This document shows positions 10,592-23,500 of a DNA stretch of 64,000 nucleotides, in pieces. Both the position numbers and the translations under genes were made by a program. The notes under the pieces were generated by a model that worked only from the letters and a program-made list of their open reading frames with translations, did not search any database and was not told the origin of the DNA. How positions within the stretch are numbered: position 1 is the first letter of the stretch; each line of letters opens with the position of its first letter. Origin of the DNA: Limnoperna fortunei (lineage: Eukaryota > Mollusca > Bivalvia > Mytilida > Modiolidae); NCBI GenBank assembly GCA_944474755.1, contig OX104119.1, positions 44,231,927 to 44,295,926 on the forward strand, written 5' to 3'.

Positions 10592-13500
10592 CTGCAAATG
10601 GTAAACAAAATAATAGATACATAACATAAATAGTTATGAGATGAGCACCTAAGCAAAAGTAAGTGAAATGACTTTCAAAAACCAACGCAGATATTGAGGT
10701 TGCTGTAAAACATAAATATTTCAGATAGTTTTTTGTATATTTTTCTGTTTTTCTAAAGCAGTTCAAGTTGCCTCAATTGCATCAGGTCGTACTGATCTGC
10801 ACTGACTTCCAAAACTTGATTAAATAAGTAATACCAATTAAAATAGCAAAAGCATTTGCGTATTTAACAATTTTGAAAACGTTTCTACGTCTTGCAAACA
10901 GATTACACACCATTTGGTCATTTTCATGATATGTCTAATAACCGAAACCGAACAATGAGGAAAAAATCAGAGTACGCCATTAATGAAAAATCATAACCGA
11001 TTGGTAAACAAACACATTTAAATTGGTTTTAAAATTAAAGTTCTTGAAAATATATTGTATTTCAATCATTGTCTCTATATAAGGTGCAACTGAAAGAATA
11101 AAGTTAACTGTCTCATAAAGCAGTTTGTTTCAGCATGCAGCTGTGTGCTGAACAGAAGCTTTATGTTTGTGTTTAATAAAATTTCATTTAATTTACATTC
11201 TTCGGACATTTTGTCCGGATAAACATGGCATGTTCATGACAAACTAATATGATGTTTATGTCTACATCTAGTTGATCTGTTTTTTTTTTTTTTGCAAATA
11301 CCTTTTATGGCTACTTGTAGACAGCAAATAGTTGCTATATCTGGTGCTTTTTTCAATGATTAATGGTAAACGTATGTGCACTTGATGCTATTGCTTACCA
11401 TGAATAATGATGAAAACAAACTTATTCTGAGTGGGTTATGACTTAAAAAGCTAGAAAAATCATCCTGAAAAACCACAATTATTAACAATTTGATGTAAAT
11501 AAAAGAAAAAAATTATATAATGAAGATGAAATTAAGTATTTTTAAATGGTTTCCCTTATTTTTTTATTACAAGGCCTCAATTCTCCCTGTTTAATTGCCA
11601 AGGAGGAGTGACTCTACTTTTTGAGTGTTGTCTTTATTTTCCTTTTCAATCTATAAAAATGATGAAAAATATGGTTCTGACAAATACTCGGTAGGACTGA
11701 CCAAAAATTGTCACTCCTACTGTCTGGCAGACCTCTGAGCATTTTTTTGCAACTCTGATATGATGGAGGGGTATTTCCTTTGTTTTATCTCTATCAGTAA
11801 TTCCATCACGGTATGTTTAATATTTTTATTGTGTTTGTTTTCCTTTCGCATTTAGATATTATTAGTATCCAGTTTAGTAGTCTGGTCTGGGATTTTCTCT
11901 GGGTGCTTCGGCTCCCCCCCCCCCCCCCCCCAATAAAAACTGGGCACCTTTCAAACAAAAATGTTAAATGAACCACGAATATCCCACATGTTAGACAAGT
12001 CTCTTAGCAACAAGCACTTTTTACAAAAGTTTAGCTATGACAACTGAACTAAGCAGACACCGTCAGTACAAATTTACCAGTACACATATCTGAGATCAGA
12101 ACACATGTAAGGACTATTTCACACAAAAGGTTATACTAGGTAGTTTTTTGCAATGCATAAAATTGATGGACTCTTAGTATAAGTAAGTGAATCAGTACTT
12201 TTATAAGCGAGCATCGCAGATCCGAGCTAAATGGTAACATGGTTGTGTGTAAAGAAAGTCATGTGATCCATATGAAGTAATAAACAAACAGATTCCAGAT
12301 GGTAGCTGAGCTATCCCCAGAAAATAATGGAGACGACCACTTTTAATTTAAAAGACTAAAAATAAATTTGACATCAATAAAATTTTAGAGTTTATTTTTT
12401 AAATAACAACTATAAAATGTGTGATGCCTCCATTAATGCTGTTCATATCTATATTCATATTATTTCAGGAAGGAATTTTTTCAGCTACCAAGACAGTTGT
12501 GCAAACATAGCTACACTTGCTTTTATAAGCCTTAACACAGTAGTATATGCAATAATCATGATGTGAGGTCGTTTGAAGGAGAAGAAACATTGAAGATCTA
12601 TGCATGCCTACACATATTTTAAGCGCCTATTACAGAAGTAGAAAGTACCAACCAGGAATCAAACCTGTCATATGCATTCCAAGAAAGCATGCTTATCATT
12701 ATGTCATGTCAGTATTATATTAGACAACTACATGTATCATGATTTCAAGTCTTAATAAGAATGAAATTAAGTATTACCCATGCCATCAGTAATTAATATA
12801 AAAGATCTTTGTAATCAAATATATTCTTAAAACTATATGAATAAATTTCAAATTTTAATGAGGGACAATTTAGCTAGAATGTAATAAGAAATACAATAAA
12901 CTGTAACTCTTAAGATACAGGTCTGAGATAAATAGAATCAAGCTAGACATAAAAAAGTTGAATTTGATTGTTCAATTTGGAATTTGATGGTTTAACACCA
13001 GAATCAATAGCATGAGTGCAATAAAAAAGGGAACATATTTGATACAAATATAGTGTTGTGTACATGTCAATATGAGGTTTAATGGAATGAAGAAAGCAAT
13101 TTAGACTGTTTACCTCTGCACGTATAAATGAAACTTAACAGTTGTCCTTTAAACATATTTTAACACATAAAGTGCTTTTGAATCAACAGCATCACTATTC
13201 AAGCAATTTCAAGTGATATGGTTAACACAACTGACTCTATATCATGTAAACAGTTGTAGCAACACAATATTGCATACAATGCATATTTATGTAGTTTTTT
13301 GCTCATAAGGGTTTTGTCGGTTCTGTGGGGTATTGATCGGCGTATGTTTAAAAGGTTTACATGTTTTTATAGGGTATATTAAATGAGATCATTTTGCCCA
13401 TTTCAACACTGCTACATAGATCTTTGTGACTGATTTAAGCCAACAGACCTCATTGTTTTTTTCCTTACTGTTACTTGTTTCTCATAATAATTATGATTTG

Positions 13501-16500
13501 TCATTCCATCTTTGAGATGTGAATTAGGATTTTACTTGTGAGATTTGTGTGTGTTCATCACTATTTTTTCAAATAGTTTTCACAATGATGAACCCCCCAA
13601 AAACACAAAAAAATAATGAAGTCTAAAATGGATATACTATACTTAAGATCTTGTCACGTGACTCCCATAGATACTGGTACCTAAAAAAATCACTCACTAA
13701 CTTGATCATACTGGTTAAGAGAGGTAAGATTTATAATATCTCTTGATAAAAGTGGGTTACAGGAACTATCAATACCTTTACATCCAAAATTTGATTTTAC
13801 TTTTGTTACATGAAACTGACATCTCAGTTGACTGTTCTTTGTTGCCATATCTTCTATATCACTCTGAAAAAGAATACAATATTACTTTACATTTGCATAT
13901 ACATATTCGTTCTTTCAACAAGTCAAATTGCTTTCTATGTCAAAGCACAAGAATTTTTTTTAACCTCAGTTTAAGTTTTACTGTAAGCACACAACCCTTA
14001 AAATGTAAATATTAATTTGTTTTCTCTGCAAGTTCAAAAACTTGACACAATTTATATCATTTTTATTTATTGGATACTAATTTTTGTGGATTTTATGGGA
14101 CAACTATACCACAAACTTCCATAAAGACTAATATAGATAAACAAAAGTCAAAGAGTACAGTTTAAAACAAGTACTACTGTGAGCTATTGCTTCCTGATGA
14201 TACACGGATCTATAAATGTAGCAACATCTGAAATTAAGTCCCTCAATATAGCATGAAGATGCATGAACATACAAAGCTATTCTCAAACTTTCAGTACTGT
14301 GTCATTTATCATTACTCAGGAAAATGTGACAGAAATGGTTACGGATATACATCCACACTGAAGCCCACACATACTAACACAGACTGAAAACAGTATCCCC
14401 CTGTCCCCTATCCAGAGTGGGGGTATAATGACAAAATTGCAACAGTGCAAAACATACAACAAACTAACCCTTTTGGTGATGTTAATTACAAAAACTAAAT
14501 TATTAATGTTTACAATTCAAACCATTTATTTTTGCCCTCTTAATATATTGTAAAGATATTCATTGAATAAAGAAAACTGACTCCCAGTGTGTGTTAGTTT
14601 GTTTGGGAGTTTTTCAGCTATGGGATTCAGTTTTGACTGGAGGAGAAAACCTGAGTACCTGGTAAAAAAATGTGACTTGACCAGAAAACTGTTAATCCTA
14701 AACAATTAAGATTAAAGTCAAGCACACCTACATAAAACACATAAAATTTCAGACATTGTGGCATATTGATTCAAGACAAAGCAAACAAGTGCGGACTGTG
14801 GGCTAATGCTCACTAGTGACACCCCGGCTTTCACAAATATGACTTTCATTAAGTATTTGGTAAACATGGTACTATAGGATAAAGCAAAATCTAAAATATC
14901 AGGCTTCTGCATTCTACAATTGCTTTGAAAACTGCGACAGAAATTGTTGTTACGGTCAGATGAAGGGACAAACAAATGTAAAACAGTATAACCCTCCTAT
15001 TCTTCGAAGCTGAGGTATAATTAAGCATTAATTTAATTACAGTTTGAAATTTTGTTATCTTGAAAAGGTCATTGAAATCTAAGAAACTATTGTAGCTATG
15101 TACGCACAAATAAAAGTGAATTCACAGTACCTTAAAAATTAACTCATCTTCTGTAACTGCACTATATAACAACTGAACTTTTTCTGCAACAGAGTTGTTT
15201 CCCTTAGACTGATCACTGACATGAGAAAATATACTATGTAGAGGGTTTATACCAATGCCTCCAGCTATTAACAGGAGATCATGAGGGGGCTCTGACGGGC
15301 CAGGATCATAGAAGACATCTCCTCCCGATCTAACCATTAACACTGTTCCTTCCTTACACTGCAACAGAAATGCACAATGTCAGTTATTTTATCTATTTAT
15401 GTTAAATTGATATTTATCAGTTGAAGTTTGAAGATCAGATATTGTTTCTACTATTGAAACATCACTGATATATTAATGAGTAATGTAATAAAACTTAACT
15501 TTGAATTTTTTTCCAAAGTCACCTTCTACAGTTTATAGGTTTAGTAAAACATGCAACAATAATTCTCCAAGGTTGTATATATTTACCTCATAAATATAAA
15601 TATTCAAAACAATTTTAACATTTCCTGCTGAAGATTATCATCATGACAAACGAAATCTTTTTTTCCATTCTGATGAACACAAAACTCTTATAATTAACTT
15701 TTCAAGGTTACATGCACTGTACGTTTTCATGAAGAATCCATTTTATTATAATAAATCATCATCATCATCCTTTAGTACATCCCTCTAAAAGAGTATAATC
15801 GCACTTTGATGTTACATGCATTATAATTACTTTTGTATGAACCCAGTCAGCTGGTGGATGTTTGCTATATTTTACTGCTAAATCTAATGTTCCTTCTTTC
15901 TGTAACTGTTCTGGTGTGGAGCACATAGAAAATCCACCTACTGTACTAATCTGTGGAATAGCCATATCTATCCTGCAAAATAGCCAGATCTAAATCGGAC
16001 TTGATTATACAATGAAAGTTTACAAGCGAAAAATAGTGGTCACAGTGGCAAAGTGGTTAATGTAGTTAGTAATCTACTATTGATCACATGCCTGTCAATA
16101 CTAGGATTGCTGGTATCCATTTGAACCTTTTTTTTGTCCTATGGAATGATATACAATTGGTAAAATATGAAAAAAAACTAGATCAAAATATAGAGCCCAT
16201 AAACACAGCTGTCTGCCAGACAATACTGACAATAAGAACAACAGACTCATAGTCATACCACAACACAAATGAAAAAGTGATGCATTCGTATAAAAATACA
16301 AAATATTTCTCTAACAAATAAAAGCAAAATTGACTTATATACTCTATAAAACAGAATCTGCAAAACATGCTTCAAATAGTTCAAAACTGTACACACGTGT
16401 GGAATAAAAAAAAACGTTTGAGGACTAAGAAGTAATTTTCATTTGTGATAAAATAAAACATAAAAAAGTATTAAAAAATTAAAGTCAAGCGATTCTGAAG

Positions 16501-19500
16501 TTATCAGTTATTAATTAGTAAAATAAAGTAAAAATGTAGATAAAAAATTATACCATCAATTATACATAATATGACATAAGACTCCAAAATAAAAAGAATG
16601 AATTTTTATAGCATGTATGTACAAACACTTTAATAGTTTTTATTACATTGATAGAATTTTGCATGTTTTTGGTTGGTCTATAAACTACTTTCAGGTCATG
16701 TTAAATCACAACAGTACTAAAATTGCATCAAAATATGGGTATTTTTATCCATTTTTTATCCATTGCTCAGTTTTTTTTTTCAAAGTCAGACTATGAGCGG
16801 TCAAGCAGAATCCAATATTAACTTGTTAAACACCCGCTTATAGTGTACAATAAGGAAATAGGCAATCCTTGTTAATTAAGGATTGAAGTCTAGAACATCC
16901 TGCCAGCAGTAAGACTCAAACCCAAAACCTCATTGTTGACAGGCAAGTGATCAACAGCAGATGACTACCTTAACCATTCCGCCTGAACCGAGCCACTATT
17001 CAAATTAAGGAAGCTAGATAAAATCATGATACATTTTTCAATTACGGTTATTGCTATTCGATTGCACTGCCGTAGCAAGCAGTACCGCCTGTACTGTTCT
17101 GACCTTACTACTTTTAATTGCAGATACGGAAAATCGAACCAGTTTTTTATTTTTAAATTGAAACAAAAAATGATATAATTTAATTAGATACAAACTTTTA
17201 TTTGTGAAATGTTCAACATAAATCTAATTTTTTTCAATAACTAAATTAATGACACAAAACAAAAGCAGTACTATAAAACTTATGATATGCTTTAAAAAAC
17301 ATTTGTTTCATGCCTGTTTTCACCTGGTCAGGTATAAAAATTGAGGTTTTTAGTCATTCACTTTCAGTGCCAGGAAACTCCCAGGCCACAGTCTGTGCAA
17401 TAAGAATTTATGAGTAAAGGCCATTTGGGCCTACAACATGAAGGAACTTACAGGCCCAAAGACAGATTTGAAGGCTCAAAAAATTTATTGTGAAATTTGA
17501 TAAAAAGGAAATAAAGTTATAATTCATTTATTTTTATTAAAAACAGTGTCCAGCATGAAAATACACAAATTTATATAAAGAAAACATCGACTGAATGGTC
17601 AATTAATAAAAATGGTTTATCGATTGCACAACACAACTCGGGCGTTTTTCATGTTAAAGTTATTAGGTCCGAGTGAGTTATTATAAATAACACGCCACTC
17701 GGGCGTTCTTTCTGTTGATGTTTAGAGGCCCGAATCGGGTTTTACATGCCTCAGGCGTTGGGCGTGTCGCTTATTTCGCACACTGAGGCCAGAGTGCTGG
17801 ATTTCACAGCATTGAACCCAGACCCTCTCTGGTAAAGGCCACCTTACTCTGCTGGTCACATTTCCGACAGTACCACTATTTTTCTGGGTGCTAGGCCTTT
17901 GAATTGTACATTTAAACAAATTGATTGTTTTTGGTTTTTTTATCCTACAACCTCCATATAAATCTATACTGTATTAGTTGATATACAAACAATAACCAAA
18001 TCTTACTTCTTTGCATTTAAACACATACCACTGTCCAGCTTTAAAAGTAAACTTTGGATCATGGATCTTTAGCTTTAGTCTTTTAACTGTTTTTGACTCT
18101 TCTTTGATTGCAACAACAGTTGCCGTAGTGTATAGCTAAAAATATATTAATGTCAATAACAGTTTTAAAAACTGTACATGCTGTAATTTCTATAAAACAT
18201 CAAAAACTAAAGAATGGTGAGAATACACGCCTTTTATACGATTTAATGCACTATTTAGAGGAAAATGATAAAGGTGGGCTGTTGTTGATGATTGACTTTG
18301 AAAAAGCCTTCGACTCTATTGAATGGTGTTTTTTAAAGAAAGCTCTTCAAAGCTTCAACTTTGGCCCATCAATAAACAAATGGTTTGAATCTTTTTACAA
18401 TGAAGCTTCAAGTTGTGTAATAAACAATGGTTATTTATCTGATTTTTTTAAACTAGAAAGAGGTTGTAGACAAGGTGATCCTTTGTCACCTTATTTATTT
18501 ATTATTGGTGTCGAACTGTTGTCTAAAAAAATTAAATCAAATCCCAACATAAAAGGAGTATTAGAGGATAATTCTGATTCATTGATTTGTCAGTATGCTG
18601 ATGATACCTTTCTTATGCTGGATGGAAGTGAAAATTCACTTAGAGCTTCTATTGACTGTTTTGACCATTTCAGTTCACTTTCTGGACTGAAGATGAACTT
18701 ATCCAAAACACGGGCAGTTTGGGTGGGTGATATGAAATATTCTGACATGATACTCTGTCAAGACAAGAAATTACATTGGTCTTCATCAAATTTCAGATTG
18801 TTGGGAATTGATTTTTGTTTAAACTTAGATGATATGATTGAACTAAATTTTTCTAAGAAATGTAAAGAGGTTAATGGTGTTTTAAGGAGTTGGCAGCACA
18901 GAAAGCTCACTTTACTTGGTAAAATCACAGCTGTCAAGTCATTAGCACTACCAAAGTTAATTCACTTATTAACTGCTTTACCTAATCTAAGTGAGCAGAG
19001 GATGAGTGAATTGACTACTTCGTTTTATAATTTTATCTGGAATGGTAAACCAGATAGAATTAAACGCAATACCCTCATCGGTGACATCCAAAGTGGAGGA
19101 TTGCGTATGATTCATATGAAGTCATTCAATATTTATTTGAAACTTAGTTGGATTCGAAGATTTCTAAAAAATGTAAGTGGTAGTTGGCAAAAAATCTTGT
19201 TAAATTCATTGTCTCCCTATGGTAAGGAGCGATGCATTTTTCTTGATAGGGACAAGTTGAAAGAAATCGCCCCAAAACTTCAGAATAAGTTTTGGAGAGA
19301 TGTCTTTAGTAGTCTATGTGAAGCAAAGCCAATTAAAAAGTTTACTGTTGAAAAAATCTCTGGAATAGATATACTGAGTTTTTCACCAGTAAGTGATATA
19401 CCTTATTATGCCACTTGGAAATCAAAGGGAGTGCAATATGTAAGTGACGTCTTCAATGTGCAGACACATGATTTTTTTACTTTTGCACAAATACAACCGA

Positions 19501-20540
19501 GGCTTGAATCTGCCAACTTCTTGAAATACTATAGCCTTCTGGCAAACATACCTAAAGATTTGAAAAATATTTTAAGGAATAATAGGAATATGAACTATAC
19601 TATTGACAAAATAGATGTTTTTATAGAAAATCTATTGAACCATAGTAAACCAAAGTTTGTATATAGTGAGTTGGTAAAAAGAGTAGTTGAACTACCATTA
19701 CCAAAGTTTTTAAAATGGGAACAAGAATTAGATGCTGAAATTACAGATTGGTCAAAGTTTTTCACCATCTGTAAAAAGTCTTGTAAAGATGTATATTTAT
19801 ATAATTTTCAGTACAAATTCTTACATAGAATTATTCCAACTAATAGTTTTTTGTATAAAATTAAATTTAAGGATTCAAAACTTTGTACTTTTTGTAAAAC
19901 TGAAGAGGAAACCATTGAACACCTATTTTATGATTGTAATATTACACATCAATTATGGGAAACATTTGTTGACAAGATTAAAGTTTATTTCACAGATATT
20001 GTATTAGAAAAAAAAAGTATTTTTCTTGGATTCACTAATGAATCCTTGCTACTGAATTTATTATTTATTATTGTGAAGAAATACATATATAAATGTAAAC
20101 TAAATGAGACAATACCAAACATTTACGAAGTTCAACACAGAATTGAACAATACAAGTCACTTGAATATTTAAAAGCTGGCAAAAATGGCACCTAGTAAAA
20201 TATGAGAGATTCTGGACTCCTCTCAGAGAAATTTTTCAGTAATTTTATAAAAAAAATTGATAAATATACTGATTTATTTTATTTTTGTCTGAGTTAAAAT
20301 AACACTTTATTTGTTGTTTGGCAAACTGAATCTTTATATGTATATAACAGATATATGTATGAATGAGGGCATGAGAGAGATGTGTCTTGTAATCTTATGA
20401 TTGAACATTTTATACATTGTTAAAATATATAATAATATACAAAATGATTGTCAGTGATTTTAAATGAAAGTTTATATCCCTATGTACCATTGTCAGGTGG
20501 TGCAGTCTAGGGTATTGTAAAAGCCTGACTTCATAAACAA

Positions 20541-20577
<37 letters not shown>

Positions 20578-23500
20578 AAATATTAGTGAGATGTTATCCA
20601 TCTCTATGGGCAACGCAAACTCTGGGGTCAAGGTCAAAGGTCATCAACCATGGTATGCAACACATTGCTAACTAAGTGGCGAGGCCCTAATTAAGCATGC
20701 CAAGGAGTGACAGTTAAGGAAATGAAGATAAATGATTAATGATATAAAGATACATGAAATTCCTGCCATTCAGACATTAGGGCCCTGCCACTTGACTTAA
20801 TGGCAGATGCCATATCCTGATCAGTCTGTCTGTCCGTCCAAACTATAACTTTTTTATCTTTTGAGGTAGGCAGTTGATATTTGTTATGTGGGTAGATAAT
20901 ATCTAAGCGATGTGTCATATACCATGGTTGATGACCTTTGGCCTCAATCGCAAGGCCGGCAGGGCATCTACCGGTAGTTCATTCTGAATTTAGTCAGGCA
21001 TTTACAAAAATGTGTCTAACCAAGCAAGTTTTTGTCAAGAACTTATTCAATTTAAACCAGACAACTTTGAAACTTTTTTTGACCTAAAACAATTTGCCTG
21101 TCATGCCCTGTAGTCAGGCATATTTCAGGAAGACTAAACTCTGTGATAAACTTTCAAAATAACATTTGTTTCACCAGTATCAGCTATACAACTTATCATC
21201 ATTTGTTAACAAGAAATATTTAATAGCAAACTGCATAAAAGATGGCTACATTTTTAAAAAACTAAATATTTTTTTGTTTTATTTGTTATTATAACTGAAT
21301 ATAAACTTAAAGCTGGATTAAATTTAAATAGTAGGTTCTTTTTTTCAATATTTTTAAATTAGCAAACAAACATTGACACATTTTGGCAGATGTGACATAT
21401 TTGGGGGAAAGACACATTTCTGAGTGCTACATATAGTCAAACCTCGTTGTCTCGGTACCTCTGTGGAATTTAAACCTGGTTGTCTCGAAGTAAATTTTCT
21501 CGATATCATATGTCAAAACCAACAATTCATTTGTATTGTTAATGAATCCGCAATTTTTTTATTTTAGACCTGTCAAACAGTAAGCACAATTATTGATTGG
21601 CTATTATAGTTTGAATTGGCAATTAAATAAAACGAATTGATAATCACAGCGCTGTACATGCCTAACAAGGGTTAATTGATGATCCGCTCATTACTGTCTG
21701 AATTATTTTCTGTTCAACTAAAAATGATAACTACTGAAAATTTCTTTTGATCCGATCAATGATATGTGGTTATTTTTCGTTCTTTTAAAGACATTCTGTT
21801 ATTTTTGTTGACTTGTGTGTCATTTTCAATTTAAAAAAAAAAAACTATCTGTATTGTTTAATTAGTTCTTTTGAACTAAAACAGGGATCCTCGCAACGCG
21901 TCTAGATGCGTATTGTACGCGTCTTTTACAGTTCTGGATGCGCCTTTTCAACATCTAACGAGTCCCAGTACGCGTCCGTGTCAGTTGTCAGACGCGTACG
22001 AATTTCCGTCATGTCAATTCCGTCTCCAATGCGTGATTACATATCCTTACAAATGGCGATCGATATTTACCTGTCGTCCGATTCTCAGCAGGTAGCGATC
22101 ACTCGGGCGGCAAATATGCTTTAATTAAGATGTTTATTAAACAACAAACGTGCAATGTTGATGGACACTCTTTATGGTTAAAGTTAAGCGTTGATAATAC
22201 ACTCGTTTTAAATTTTAATACATGTTCAGAACCTTGCAGTTGCACTCCTTACGATTTTTTTGAAGTAAGAATTCTTTACCGGTACAAAGATATCTTCAAT
22301 ATGAACATTAATTAGTTATCTTATAAACTTTAAATTTTTGTATATATCAATAAGATAATCTGCTATAGACTAGGATCTGAAAAAAAGGGGGGGGCTGGAT
22401 GAGTAATGAGCTGTTTGGAAGAAATATTAATGTCAGAATCTGTATCAAGGTAAGACAAGTCTCTCTTTAATGGGCAAACATCAGCATGTTTCCAGTAATG
22501 AGTGCAGTTCAATCATACTCCAAAAGACTTCCAAACTCAGCTACTACTAATATAAAATAGCATTGGATAAACATTCTGCAAGCAATATTATATCTTTTTA
22601 TAAAAAGACATTTAATGGGTCGGTCATCAAAGAAAACGGTTGTATGCAAGCACATAGCTGGACTCATCTGGGATATGTGGGACTCATGAAAATTTTTTGG
22701 GACTCACCACTTTCAAAAGTGATGAGTCCAGGACTCGCCATAAAAAAATCCTACAAGTATCACTGAGAAAGTTGATAAGTGTTTTCTTGGAATGTTTTTC
22801 CATGATTTCCTAATGAAGTTTATAAATTTGTTTACAATATTTATTCATTATTGTGGATTTATTTGAATGGATATATAGCAATAATACTTGATGTATTGCA
22901 CACTACAAATACAAATGATGCCGAAGTTTAACTAATATACATGAAATAAATACCCTAAGATTTTTTAAACAACACATAATGAAAATGATGTCACACCCTT
23001 CACTCGGTTGACTCGAATTTCGTATAACTCGATATATTTTTTACGGTCCCACAAACTTCGACATATCAAGGTTTAACTGTACATGAATGTTTATTCATAC
23101 TGCACTCTTATAAATATTTTTTTTCCTTACCTAGGCTATTGTATAATATTGTGTTCTAGAATACCATTAATTTTCTAGATACAGGAAACAGAAACTTTGG
23201 TGTGTTATAAAACTGCATTAACATATTTAACCCTTTCAATATAATGTTTATGAAAACGGAAAATGCTAAACCTTTTAGCTCACCTGGTTCTGTTTTTTGT
23301 ATTGTTTTGTTTTTGATTTTCTACTCTTTTTTGTTCTAGCTGAAATGTTGTCAAGTTGTTCTTGTAATTTTACATTCCTTTGATATCTTCTTACCCAGTA
23401 TTTTCTTTTAGCAATATTTTTTTACTCCTGAATCGGATGGTTCAACATTACTGTTAACGAGCATTGGATTTTGTTATTGATTAAAAATAATATAAGTATT

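Larger units (their letters stand above)
10600..13690 (-). other. OXNAD1 last intron, repeat relics only
   Basis: This is intron. Part of it (about 10860-11630) resembles the interior of the hAT-like element at 32210-33057, including 'ttctccctgtttaattgccaaggaggagtgac'. A T-run lies at 11280 and a C-run at 11914. No coding exon is seen. Confidence 0.6.
15973..18028 (-). other. OXNAD1 intron 2 with SINE relics and CG-rich repeats
   Basis: This is intron. It holds two SINE head relics (about 16035-16105 and 16858-16990) and a CG-rich stretch with repeated CTCGGGCGTT (17636-17765). No coding exon is visible. Confidence 0.6.
21434..23081. mobile_element. Tigger/pogo-like TIR element, degraded
   Basis: The left end TATAGTCAAACCTCGTTGTC and the right end, whose complement is TACAGTTAAACCTTGATATG, match the TA-flanked CAGTYAAACCTCG termini typical of Tigger/pogo elements of the Tc1/mariner group. 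The 1.6-kb interior has no transposase frame that I can see. It includes a CpG-rich block (21885-22100) and a hairpin (22701-22730), so it is a deletion derivative or contains nested DNA. Confidence 0.6.
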
